A stretch of DNA of 36,023 bases, from positions 1 to 36,023 of the forward strand of contig NZ_ATHL01000061.1 in assembly GCF_000445125.1 (NCBI RefSeq). The letters run 5' to 3'. The notes beneath the pieces were generated by a model, which worked only from the letters and a program-made list of their open reading frames with translations, was not told where the DNA came from and made no database searches. This stretch comes from Novosphingobium lindaniclasticum LE124. Its GTDB lineage: Bacteria > Pseudomonadota > Alphaproteobacteria > Sphingomonadales > Sphingomonadaceae. The translations under genes and the position numbers were made by a program. This document shows, one piece after another, positions 16,025-23,948 of this stretch (the stretch's first letter is position 1; each line of letters opens with the position of its first letter).

Positions 16025-16041
16025 ATGTTACAACATAACAT
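16025..16041. promoter_or_regulatory. Zur box upstream of MerC-domain gene
   Basis: ATGTTACAACATAACAT matches the known Zur consensus ATGTTATA-N-TATAACAT at all but two defined positions. It also contains GTTATGTT-AC-AACATAAC, an 18-bp palindrome at 16022-16039. It lies 28 bp upstream of the MerC-domain start codon, a place where Zur binding would repress transcription when zinc is plentiful. Confidence 0.75.
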
Positions 16042-16327
16042 GGTAAGCGTGTTCGGGATGAGAAGAGGCCGGCGTGAAAAAATGTCGCCATGCCGCGGAA
16101 AAGCGAAACTGCGGATGGGATCGCTGTCTCCGATCCGTCTCGCATACCCAACCGTCCATCGCCGACCGGCAGAATCGCTTGCCGCGCCGCTTAACGATCG
16201 AGATCGAGGCGCTTAATCGCGGATGGACCGATTCGGTTCCCGGCGCGCGACGAGCCGTGCGCTCTGCACGGCAACCCAACCGGGGTCGGGCTACCTCTGG
16301 ACGGCAGAGACGATATAACGTCTCGCC
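16042..16327. other. Intergenic stretch upstream of the CHAP gene
   Basis: No gene can be supported here. Just before the CHAP start codon a perfect inverted repeat GAGACG-ATATAA-CGTCTC lies at 16307-16324. It could be an operator, or a small hairpin that hides the ribosome binding region, which otherwise lacks a good Shine-Dalgarno sequence. Confidence 0.4.
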
Positions 16328-16840
16328 ATGAAGAAGGTTTCCGTCGTCGTCGCCGCTTTGCTGTCTCTTTCCGCTCAGGCGTTCTTCGCGCCGGCCCTGG
16401 CGCGTCCTCTTCAATGCGTGCCCTATGCGCGCGCCCAGTCCGGCATCGGCATTCACGGAAATGCCGCAACCTGGTGGGATCAGGCCGAAGGCACCTACAA
16501 GCGCGGCAGTTCACCGGAAGCGGGCGCGGTGCTGGTGTTCAAATCGACAGCTGCAATGCCCTACGGCCATGTCGCGATGATCCGCGAGGTCGTCGATGCC
16601 CGGCACGTCCTGCTCGATCACGCCAACTGGTCGCGTCCGGGCCTTGTAGAGCGCAGCGCGCTGGCCGAAGACGTGTCCGAGGCGGGGGACTGGAGCAACG
16701 TGCGCGTCTGGTATGGCCCCAGCCGCGCCCTCGGCTCCCGCCAAAACCCCACGTTCGGATTCATCTACAACGGTTCACCCCACGAGACCGCCACCCTGGC
16801 GACCGCGCAAGACGACGGTTCGCCCAACAAGGCCGGCTGA
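16328..16840 (+). CDS. Secreted CHAP-domain protein
   Basis: The 170-aa protein has a signal peptide (residues 1-26, ending APALA) and a CHAP amidase/peptidase domain. Expected catalytic residues are Cys30 (QCVPYARAQSG) and His81 (YGHVAMI), with DHANW further on supplying a possible third residue. CHAP proteins cleave peptidoglycan cross-links or amide bonds, so a periplasmic cell-wall role is likely. The domain starts almost at the mature N-terminus and the C-terminal 30 residues look disordered. It sits between two genes with putative Zur boxes, but no Zur box is seen at its own start. Confidence 0.85.
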   Translation: MKKVSVVVAALLSLSAQAFFAPALARPLQCVPYARAQSGIGIHGNAATWWDQAEGTYKRGSSPEAGAVLVFKSTAAMPYGHVAMIREVVDARHVLLDHANWSRPGLVERSALAEDVSEAGDWSNVRVWYGPSRALGSRQNPTFGFIYNGSPHETATLATAQDDGSPNKAG

Positions 16841-16894
16841 AGGCGATCGAAGTTGCTGGATTGTAAATAAACGTGAGATCCATGAACGCTAGTT

Positions 16895-16911
16895 GTGTTA
16901 CGTTATCTCAT
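16895..16911. promoter_or_regulatory. Weaker Zur-like box upstream of ZnuD-like receptor
   Basis: GTGTTACGTTATCTCAT matches 11 of 16 defined positions of the Zur consensus ATGTTATA-N-TATAACAT, including GTTA in the left half and CAT at the right end. It lies about 135 bp upstream of the receptor start. The site is degenerate, and its support comes mainly from the receptor's zinc-type features and the stronger box at 16025. Confidence 0.5.
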
Positions 16912-17044
16912 ACCATAAACCCTGAGCGTCGTCGCATCGGCGAGGCGCTGAGCGCCTGCACGACGCGGCGATCAAAAATCCGAAGCAGCGGACCGGTCCC
17001 GATCGGTCGATCTGCATTCCAGCCGTTTCCAGGGGGTCTGTTTC

Positions 17045-19210
17045 TTGTCCGTCCGCATTCTGCACCGTTCCGCCGTTTCGCTCCTTGCTCTGATACCCGC
17101 CGCCGCCCTCGCCGAGGAGGCGAGTTACGGCCCGAGCGAGATCCTGGTGACGTCCGCACCGCTCGAGGAAACCGCCGACGAGACCGCCACCCCGGTCGTG
17201 ACTCTTTCCGGTGACGAACTCGCCCATCGCCGCCAGGGCACGCTGGGCGAGACGCTGGCCGGGCAGCCGGGTATCCACTTCGACAACTTCGGCGGCGGCG
17301 CCAGCCGCCCGGTGATTCGCGGTCAGACGGCACCGCGCGTGCAGGTGCTGTCGGACAGCGCCAATGTGCAGGACGCCTCGGGCGTCTCGGCCGACCATGC
17401 GATCACCGGCGAACCGCTGCTGCTGCGCGGCATCGAAGTGCTGCGCGGCCCTTCGGCCCTGCTCTACGGCGGCGGCGCGATCGGCGGCGCGGTGAACCTG
17501 CTCGACACCAAGATCCCCACCGAAGTGCCCGTGAACGGCATCTCTGGTGCTGCCGAAGGGCGCCTGGGCACGGGCGACGACGAACGCTCCGCCGTGGGCG
17601 GCGTGACGGTGGGTACTGGCGCGCTGGCCTTGCGCGTCGAAGGCGCCCACCGTGAAACCGACGACTACCGGGTGCCGGGCGCGTTCGGGCAAAAGCGCGT
17701 GCCCGGCTCGTGGAGCGAAAGCTCGACCTTCAGCGCCGGTGCCTCGTGGATCGGTGCGGATGGCTACCTCGGCTTCGGCTATACGCGCACTCGCAGCACG
17801 TACGGACTGCCCGGCCACAGCCACGCCTATGAGGATTGCCATACCCACGGTCCCAGCCTCCACTGCGGATCGCATGGTCACGGCGATGAGGACGATCACG
17901 GGCACGACGATCATGATCACGGGCATGACCACGATCACGATCACGATCACGATCACGACCACGATCACGATCACGATCACGACCACGAAGAGAGCATCTT
18001 CGTGAAGCTGCGCAGCGAGCGCTTCGATATCCGCAGCGACTATCGCGACCCCCTTCCCGGTTTCGAGCGCGTCCGCTTCCGCATGGCGCATACCACCTAC
18101 CGCCATGACGAGATCGAGCATGACGATATTGCCGCGAGCTTCCGCAACAAGGCGTTCGACGTGCGCTTCGAGCTGACCCACAAGCCGCTCGCCGGCTTCC
18201 GCGGCGTGTTCGGCGTCCAGCATTCCGACAGCACCTTCAGCGGCATCCATTCCTACATCGAGAACGATACGACGAGATACACGCCGTTCGACATCGACAG
18301 CACCGCCCTGTTCCTGCACGAAAGCCGGGAGTTCGGCCCGGTCCGCATCGAAGCGGCAGTGCGGCAGGAATGGCAGCGCATCCGTCCGCAGACGAGCCTT
18401 GCCAGCTTCATGCCAGCCACCTCGCACGATCCTTTTTCGGTATCGGCCTCGGCCCTCTGGCAAGTGACCGACGGCTATTCGCTGTCCCTGTCGCTCGCCC
18501 GATCGCAGCGAGCGCCGGGCGTACAGGAACTCTATGCCTTCGGTCCACACTTCGCCTCGAACACCTACGAGATCGGCATGGTCACGGGGCGCACGTTCGA
18601 GGGCATGGCCTCCACCGAGAACCGTCTCGAGACCGGCAAGTCGATCAACCTCACCTTCCGCAAGACGAGCGGCCCGACCACCTTCACGGTCGGCGCCTAT
18701 CACCAGAAGGTGGACAACTACATCTTCGGCCAGACCCTCGATCGCTTCGAGCAGTTCCGCCTGATCCACTACGTGGCGGCCGACGCCACGTTCACCGGGG
18801 TCGACGGCGAAGTGCGGCATCAGGTCGTGCCGGAACTGGGGGTCTCGGTTTTCGGAGACTACGTTCGCGCCAAGCTGACGAACGATCGCGGCAACCTGCC
18901 GCGCATTCCTCCCGGCCGCCTCGGCACCCGCGTCGATGCCGCGACGGGTCCGTTCTCGGCCCAGGCGGAATACTATCGCACGTTCCGGCAGGACCGCATC
19001 GCTGACTTCGAGACCGAAACCTCGGGTTATGACATGCTGAACCTGACGGTATCGTACAAGCTGCCCCTCGGTGGCGAACGCTGGGCCGAGCTTTTCGCGC
19101 GCGGAACCAACCTCACCAACGCCTTCGCGCTCAACCACGCCTCCTTCGTGAAGGATGCCTCGCCCCTGCGCGGACGGAACGTGGTGTTCGGCCTGCGCAC
19201 GGCGTTCTGA
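17045..19210 (+). CDS. znuD: ZnuD-like zinc TonB-dependent receptor
   Basis: The 721-aa outer-membrane receptor probably takes up zinc ions. A signal peptide ends near residue 23 (AAALA), and EILVTSAPLEE at residues 32-42 is the TonB-box region. The plug contains RPVIRGQ and IEVLRGPSALLYGGGAIGG. An extracellular loop at about residues 257-316 is extremely rich in His and Asp (HSHAYEDCHTHG, then long HD repeats), the hallmark of ZnuD-type receptors that capture zinc. The barrel ends in Phe. The start is TTG, preceded by AGGGGG; no in-frame ATG exists before the signal peptide. A degenerate Zur-like box lies upstream. The znuD symbol is by similarity in features, not by a database search. Confidence 0.88.
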   Translation: MSVRILHRSAVSLLALIPAAALAEEASYGPSEILVTSAPLEETADETATPVVTLSGDELAHRRQGTLGETLAGQPGIHFDNFGGGASRPVIRGQTAPRVQVLSDSANVQDASGVSADHAITGEPLLLRGIEVLRGPSALLYGGGAIGGAVNLLDTKIPTEVPVNGISGAAEGRLGTGDDERSAVGGVTVGTGALALRVEGAHRETDDYRVPGAFGQKRVPGSWSESSTFSAGASWIGADGYLGFGYTRTRSTYGLPGHSHAYEDCHTHGPSLHCGSHGHGDEDDHGHDDHDHGHDHDHDHDHDHDHDHDHDHDHEESIFVKLRSERFDIRSDYRDPLPGFERVRFRMAHTTYRHDEIEHDDIAASFRNKAFDVRFELTHKPLAGFRGVFGVQHSDSTFSGIHSYIENDTTRYTPFDIDSTALFLHESREFGPVRIEAAVRQEWQRIRPQTSLASFMPATSHDPFSVSASALWQVTDGYSLSLSLARSQRAPGVQELYAFGPHFASNTYEIGMVTGRTFEGMASTENRLETGKSINLTFRKTSGPTTFTVGAYHQKVDNYIFGQTLDRFEQFRLIHYVAADATFTGVDGEVRHQVVPELGVSVFGDYVRAKLTNDRGNLPRIPPGRLGTRVDAATGPFSAQAEYYRTFRQDRIADFETETSGYDMLNLTVSYKLPLGGERWAELFARGTNLTNAFALNHASFVKDASPLRGRNVVFGLRTAF
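17931..17989 (+). repeat. Hexanucleotide GATCAC/GACCAC repeat coding His-Asp
   Basis: About ten tandem copies of GATCAC (some GACCAC) lie within the ZnuD-like gene and encode alternating Asp and His. Because the unit is 6 bp, gain or loss of copies would keep the frame and only change the length of the metal-binding loop. Confidence 0.9.
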
Positions 19211-19261
19211 TCGCCGCCAAGGACACGGGCCGGGGGACAGTTCCGCTCTCTCCCGGCTTTC

Positions 19262-19267
19262 TTGACA
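19262..19267 (+). promoter_or_regulatory. Possible -35 element of the truncated haemoglobin gene
   Basis: A perfect TTGACA lies 54 bp before the haemoglobin start codon. No good -10 hexamer is found at the usual distance, so this is only a possible promoter element. Confidence 0.25.
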
Positions 19268-19320
19268 TAGCGGCAGGAAGCGTCATTTCCTTGACGGGCA
19301 AGAGGAGGCATTCCGGCGCC

Positions 19321-19701
19321 ATGGCCATCGAGGACGACACCCTGCCGACGGAAGCGGACCTGGCCCTGGTCGTGCCGGCCTTCTATCAGAAGATCAGGCG
19401 GGATCCCCTGCTGGGCCCGGTGTTCGAGGCCGCCGTCGACGACTGGAACCATCATCTCGAACGGCTCGTCGCCTTCTGGTCTTCGGTGATCCTTTCCTCG
19501 GGCCGGTACAAGGGCAACCCGGTGGCCGTCCACGGCGCGATCGAACCGAAAATCACGCCGGAGATGTTCGGCCGCTGGCTGGAACTCTGGGATCAGACGA
19601 CGACGGAACTGCTGCTTCCGGCCCGGGCCGAGGTCCTCCGGCAGAAGGCGCGGATGATCGCCGAAAGCCTCCAGCTCTCGCTCTATTTCAGGCTTGCCTG
19701 A
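19321..19701 (+). CDS. Group III truncated haemoglobin
   Basis: The 126-aa globin of the truncated haemoglobin group III (P) type binds haem and may handle oxygen, nitric oxide or peroxide. Typical blocks are FYQKIRRDPLLGPVF near the N-terminus, WNHHLERLVAFW, a histidine in VHGAI as candidate proximal ligand, and a C-terminal helix (LRQKARMIAESLQ). The ATG at 19321 lies 12 nt after GAGGAGG; an in-frame TTG at 19291 is less likely. It follows the ZnuD-like gene by 110 bp. There is no direct functional link I can show. Confidence 0.88.
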   Translation: MAIEDDTLPTEADLALVVPAFYQKIRRDPLLGPVFEAAVDDWNHHLERLVAFWSSVILSSGRYKGNPVAVHGAIEPKITPEMFGRWLELWDQTTTELLLPARAEVLRQKARMIAESLQLSLYFRLA

Positions 19702-19994
19702 ACCCGGCACCTGCAATCCGGACGACCACGCTCGCCCAATCGTCGCATAGGGCGCTGGTCATGCGCTCCGAAGACGGCGAACACTGGACCACCCAGCCGG
19801 CCATATCCTTGCCCCGCCCGGACGGACGCCTACCGACCGCGCCAAGGGTCAGCATCCCAACGTGATCGTCGACGGGCGCGCCACGCGGACATAGTCGATC
19901 TGCTCGGTCGCCATCACGCCGAGTTCCAGCAGCCGACTGTTCCACCATGCTCTAGACCTTGGAGCGCGGCGGCCGATGGACGAGCGCTAGATCC
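19702..19994. other. Intergenic stretch with no supported gene
   Basis: This 293-bp stretch lies between convergent genes (haemoglobin and MFS transporter). A minus-strand open frame here has no ribosome binding site and no recognisable protein. No clear terminator hairpin was found. Confidence 0.5.
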
Positions 19995-21266
19995 CTAGAC
20001 GAACTCGGCTTCGGTGCTACGGCGAATGGACAGGAGGCCGAGCAGGCTCAGTACCGCCGCCACCGATATATAGGCGCCGACGTAAAGCACGCCGCCCTTG
20101 TCCGCGAGCGTCTGCGCGATGGCCGGCGCGAAGCCGCCGCCGAAGATCCCGCCCACGTTGAAGGCGATGGATGAGCCGGTATAACGCACCCGGGCATCGA
20201 ACATCTGCGGCAGGAGAGAGGCGATCGGGCCGTAGACGAAACCCATCGCGAACAGGCCCAGGCAGAGGAACCCCGCGATCGCCGCGAGCGAGCCGGCAGC
20301 GAACATCGGCCCCATGAGCAGACCGACCACGATCGCTCCCACGCAGCCGGCGATCAGCACGCCGCGCGAACTCCAGCGATCGGCCGCGTAGCCTGCCAGC
20401 ACGATGCCGAGCGCCATGAACAGAATGGCGAAAAGCTGCACACCCAGGAAGCTCTGACGATCGTAGCCCAGCGTCTGGGTGCCGTAACCGAGTGCGAACG
20501 TGGTCGTGAGATAGTAGATCGCAAAGCAGGCGATCACGGCGAACGTGCCCGCCAGGGTCTGGCCCAGATGGCTGCGGAACAGTTCGACGATCGGGATCGA
20601 TTTCGGCGGCGCCTCTTCCAGCGCAGCCTCGAAAGCCGGTGTTTCCGTCAGTTTCAGGCGGATCCACAGGCCCAGTCCCACGAGCACGGAACTGAGCAGG
20701 AAAGGAATGCGCCAGCCCCAGGCAAGGAACTGCGCGTCGCTCAACGTCATGCTGAAGATCAGGAACAGCCCGTTGGCGGCGATGAAGCCCACCGGCGCGC
20801 CGAGCTGCGGGAACATGCCGAAGCGCGCGCGCCATCCCGGCGGTGCATTCTCCACCGCCAGCAGCGCCGCGCCGCCCCACTCGCCGCCGAGACCCAGCCC
20901 TTGCGAGAAGCGCATCAGACACAGCAGCAGCGGGGCCAGCCAGCCGATGCTCTCGTACGTGGGCAGCAGGCCGATGATGACGGTCGCGCCGCCCATCAAC
21001 AGCAGCGAGGCCACCAGCGTGGACTTGCGCCCGACCCGGTCCCCGAAGTGGCCGAACAGCGTGGCACCCACAGGCCGGGCCACGAAGGCGATGGCGAAGC
21101 TGGCGTAAGCGGCCAAGCGCTGTACCGAAGCCGATTCGGCCGGAAAGAACAGCGGTCCGAACACCAGGGCGGCGGCCGTGGCATAGATGTAGAAGTCGTA
21201 GAACTCGACCGCCGTGCCGACCAGGCTGGCCGTCAGCACCCGCGCATTCTTTCGATAGACGCTCAC
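19995..21266 (-). CDS. MFS transporter of the metabolite:H+ symporter (MHS) type
   Basis: The 423-aa inner-membrane carrier has 12 predicted hydrophobic segments. N-terminal VGTAVEFYDFYIYATAAALVF, the loop FGDRVGRKSTL between helices 2 and 3, and FSQGLGLGGEWGGAALL mark the MHS family (ProP, ShiA, KgtP), which takes up organic acids or osmolytes with protons. The GTG at 21266 is chosen because GGAGA lies at proper spacing; an ATG at 21293 extends it by 9 residues but has no ribosome binding site. The gap to the next gene on the same strand (21267-21427) shows no other gene. Substrate unknown. Confidence 0.88.
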   Translation of the reverse strand: MSVYRKNARVLTASLVGTAVEFYDFYIYATAAALVFGPLFFPAESASVQRLAAYASFAIAFVARPVGATLFGHFGDRVGRKSTLVASLLLMGGATVIIGLLPTYESIGWLAPLLLCLMRFSQGLGLGGEWGGAALLAVENAPPGWRARFGMFPQLGAPVGFIAANGLFLIFSMTLSDAQFLAWGWRIPFLLSSVLVGLGLWIRLKLTETPAFEAALEEAPPKSIPIVELFRSHLGQTLAGTFAVIACFAIYYLTTTFALGYGTQTLGYDRQSFLGVQLFAILFMALGIVLAGYAADRWSSRGVLIAGCVGAIVVGLLMGPMFAAGSLAAIAGFLCLGLFAMGFVYGPIASLLPQMFDARVRYTGSSIAFNVGGIFGGGFAPAIAQTLADKGGVLYVGAYISVAAVLSLLGLLSIRRSTEAEFV

Positions 21267-21427
21267 GCGGCGATCTCCGCTACGGACGTGCATGGCCCGA
21301 TCGGTTCAACTGCTTCAAACAAGACTAGGCCCCCAGGAACCGCTCACAACCAAGCGGCCGCCCTTAAAGCAATTCCCCGGACGATGCAGCCTATATCGGC
21401 GTAATAAAATTACCCGGCGATGCTCGC

Positions 21428-22867
21428 TCAGGGCAGCCCCAGCGCCGTGCCGTTCCCCGAGGCTGCCGCCAGATCCGCACTGGCGGAAAGCCTGCGCATC
21501 CGGCCGTCCAGCAGGTTGAGCGCGACATTGGCTGCGGTCTCCTCGCGCGTGTTTACGAGGAACAGGTCGCTGGCGCCCATCTCGAAGCGCCGCCGCTCCG
21601 CCACCGCCATGGCATCCGCCCGCTGCCGCTCCTGCTCGGTCAGCGCGATCAGCTGCCCGGCGGCATCGAAAGCGATGAAGATCCCGTTCACTTCCGCCTG
21701 GATCTGCTCATCCAGCCACCTAGCGCGGGCGCGATTGGCGTCGAGTTCCGCCTGCGTCTGCATCAGCTTGCCCCGCGCGGCGCGCTGTTCGAGCGGTACG
21801 GAGAACGTGACTCCGAAGCGGACGTCGTTGCCGCTGCGCGAAGGGCCGCCAGGACCGATATCGCCGATGTCGCGGGCCACTTCCATATTGAGGTCGAGCC
21901 GGGGCAGCAGAGCATTGCGATCGAGCGCGAGGCGGTCCTGCACCAGCCTTGCCTTGAGTTGAGCCACCAGCAGGTCCGGCCGTTCTATATCCTGCGGCGC
22001 GCCCATGACCACCGGATCGGGCAAGACACCCGGCAACTGTTCCCGCCGTGGGATCCGGGGCGTCCCCTCGCCATCGCGCCAGTAAAGCGAGAGAGCGTTG
22101 GCAGCCGAAGCCAGCGCCTGCTCCGACTGAACGACCATGGCTTGTCGGCGCAGCACCATCTGATCGTTCTCGGTCAGAACGATGCGCGGGCGCAGACCGG
22201 CCTCGTAAGCGCGCTGCAGGCCGCGCTGGCGCTGCTGCGCAAGGTCGAGGAGTTGCCGATAGATCTTCAGCCGCTCGCCCGAAGCGATCCAGTTGAGATA
22301 GGCATCCAGCGCCTTGCGCTGCACGCCGATGGCGACCATCTGCCGCTCCGCATCCGCCACGGCGCGATCGGCATCCGCCGCCACGCGGCCGAAGCGGCGG
22401 TCGTCGATCATCCGGTCGCGCAGCAGGGAGAACACCGCGCCGGCCCGGATCTCTCCGAATTCATTGGTGTATTTCTTGTCCTCGTAGATCGGGAACCGGC
22501 CGCTGGACGCGCGGTAGCCACCGTAAACCTGCCCGCCCCAGTTCTCCAGCGGACGCGCGACCTTCGCGTCGGCGTAAGTGCCGCCATAGTAGCCGACGAG
22601 CCGCGATCCGCCCTCGGCGGTGAACACGGTATCGAAGGCGCCCTCCGCAGCCAGTCGCCGGCCGTCGGCAATGCGGGTGCGGGCGAGCGCCTCGATAATC
22701 TGCGGGGATTGCCTGGCGGAATTCGCGAGCAGATCGTCCAGTTCCAGGACCGGCGCATCCACCGGCGCCGGGTACGGGAGCGGCGCGATCTGCTGGGCGG
22801 CGGCGGGCACGCAGAGCGCGTAGAGCCCCGCCGCGAACAACCACGCCGAACGGCGCTTACTTCGCAT
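21428..22867 (-). CDS. TolC-family outer-membrane efflux protein
   Basis: The 479-aa outer-membrane channel protein is the last gene of an ABC-HlyD-TolC operon. It has a signal peptide (MRSKRRSAWLFAAGLYA, ending VPAAA) and then two repeats of the outer-membrane efflux fold: long helices such as DADRAVADAERQMVAIGVQR and ELDANRARARWLDEQIQAEV, separated by strand regions. The ATG at 22867 overlaps the end of the adaptor gene by 11 bp and has GGAAGG upstream, so translation is probably coupled. It would provide the exit duct for whatever the adaptor and ABC-like protein handle. Confidence 0.9.
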   Translation of the reverse strand: MRSKRRSAWLFAAGLYALCVPAAAQQIAPLPYPAPVDAPVLELDDLLANSARQSPQIIEALARTRIADGRRLAAEGAFDTVFTAEGGSRLVGYYGGTYADAKVARPLENWGGQVYGGYRASSGRFPIYEDKKYTNEFGEIRAGAVFSLLRDRMIDDRRFGRVAADADRAVADAERQMVAIGVQRKALDAYLNWIASGERLKIYRQLLDLAQQRQRGLQRAYEAGLRPRIVLTENDQMVLRRQAMVVQSEQALASAANALSLYWRDGEGTPRIPRREQLPGVLPDPVVMGAPQDIERPDLLVAQLKARLVQDRLALDRNALLPRLDLNMEVARDIGDIGPGGPSRSGNDVRFGVTFSVPLEQRAARGKLMQTQAELDANRARARWLDEQIQAEVNGIFIAFDAAGQLIALTEQERQRADAMAVAERRRFEMGASDLFLVNTREETAANVALNLLDGRMRRLSASADLAAASGNGTALGLP

Positions 22868-23948
22868 TGCCGCCTTCCTTCTGCGCCGAGCCGCCTGACG
22901 TGCCCGCCCCTGCACTGCCGGTGTACGTCCCCGTATCGAGCGCGCTCACCGGATATTGCAGCGGGAAATCGTTGAGCAGGCGCCAGAGTTCGTAGCCGCT
23001 CGACACGGTGTCCATCATCACCCAGCCGCGAACTTTCGCGCCAAGGCGCACGAAAGGCTCGTTCGGCCAGGAACGCGCGCCCGGCTTCTGCTCCACCAGC
23101 ACGCGGAACAGACCGTTCGCGGAGGCGGACACATCAATGGCCCGCACCTGACCGTCGAACATGCCCACGGCGACCGAGGGCCAGCCGCTGAACTGGATGG
23201 CCGGCCAGCCTTCGAACTCCAGCCGCACCGGACGTCCCGGGTAGATCAGCGGAACGTCGCGTCCGTCGACATAGAGTTCAACGACCCGCACCGCCTGTTC
23301 GGGCGCGAAAGTGGCGATCACGTCCCCTTCCTTCACCATCGTGGCACTGTCGCCGCCCAGAATGCGCAGGATACGGCCATCGCGCGGAGCATGGACCATC
23401 TGCACCGACTGGCGCTTGATGTTGATATCCAGACGGTTGCGGTCGGCCAGGCTCTTGGCGACCTTGGCGCCATAATCGGCCACCTTGATCTGCGCGAGTT
23501 CGAGATCGCGGCGCGGCGCCAGCCCCTCGCCGTAGAGCTGCTCCATGCGGCCGACGTCGCGCCGGGCCACGTCCATCGCCTGGCGGGTCGCTGCGATTTC
23601 GGCGTCCAGTTGCGCGCGCTCCGCCTGAAGACGCGCGATCAGGTTGGGATCGTTGTCGGCGATGCGGGCGATCCGATCGCCCTTCTTCACCAGTTCGCCA
23701 TCGGTCACGTACCATTCCTCGACCCGGCCCGGCACGAGCGCGGTGATGTTCTGCACGCGGTCGCGCGGGTCGAGCGCGATGACCGAGCCGGTGCCGGTGG
23801 AGGTCTGCACCCATGGCACCAGGAGCAGGAACGCGATCGCGGCGATCATCGCGGTCAGCAGCATCCATCCCAGCACCCGCGCGGGGCGCGGCGGACGCAG
23901 GCTCTGGAGCGTCTTGAAATGGACGATATGTTCATCGCGGAAGGGCAT
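22857..23948 (-). CDS. HlyD-family periplasmic adaptor (membrane fusion) protein
   Basis: The 363-aa protein has a short cytoplasmic N-terminus, one membrane helix at about residues 26-47 (VLGWMLLTAMIAAIAFLLLV), then a lipoyl-like half (ITALVPGRVEEWYVTDGELV), a coiled-coil hairpin (LIARLQAERAQLDAEIAATR onward), the second lipoyl half (VHAPRDGRILRI) and a beta-barrel domain. This is the type I secretion/efflux adaptor layout linking an inner-membrane transporter to TolC. The C-terminal tail is Gly/Ser-rich. The ATG at 23948 follows GGGAGG and overlaps the ABC gene by 17 bp. Confidence 0.92.
   Translation of the reverse strand: MPFRDEHIVHFKTLQSLRPPRPARVLGWMLLTAMIAAIAFLLLVPWVQTSTGTGSVIALDPRDRVQNITALVPGRVEEWYVTDGELVKKGDRIARIADNDPNLIARLQAERAQLDAEIAATRQAMDVARRDVGRMEQLYGEGLAPRRDLELAQIKVADYGAKVAKSLADRNRLDINIKRQSVQMVHAPRDGRILRILGGDSATMVKEGDVIATFAPEQAVRVVELYVDGRDVPLIYPGRPVRLEFEGWPAIQFSGWPSVAVGMFDGQVRAIDVSASANGLFRVLVEQKPGARSWPNEPFVRLGAKVRGWVMMDTVSSGYELWRLLNDFPLQYPVSALDTGTYTGSAGAGTSGGSAQKEGGNAK

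Noticed and set aside
17881..17989. Short regular repeats that could suggest a CRISPR array
   Set aside because: The units are 6 bp, contiguous and coding, with no spacers.
16898..19138. Minus-strand open frame opposite the ZnuD-like gene
   Set aside because: Its Val-Ile run is only the complement of the His-Asp codon repeat.
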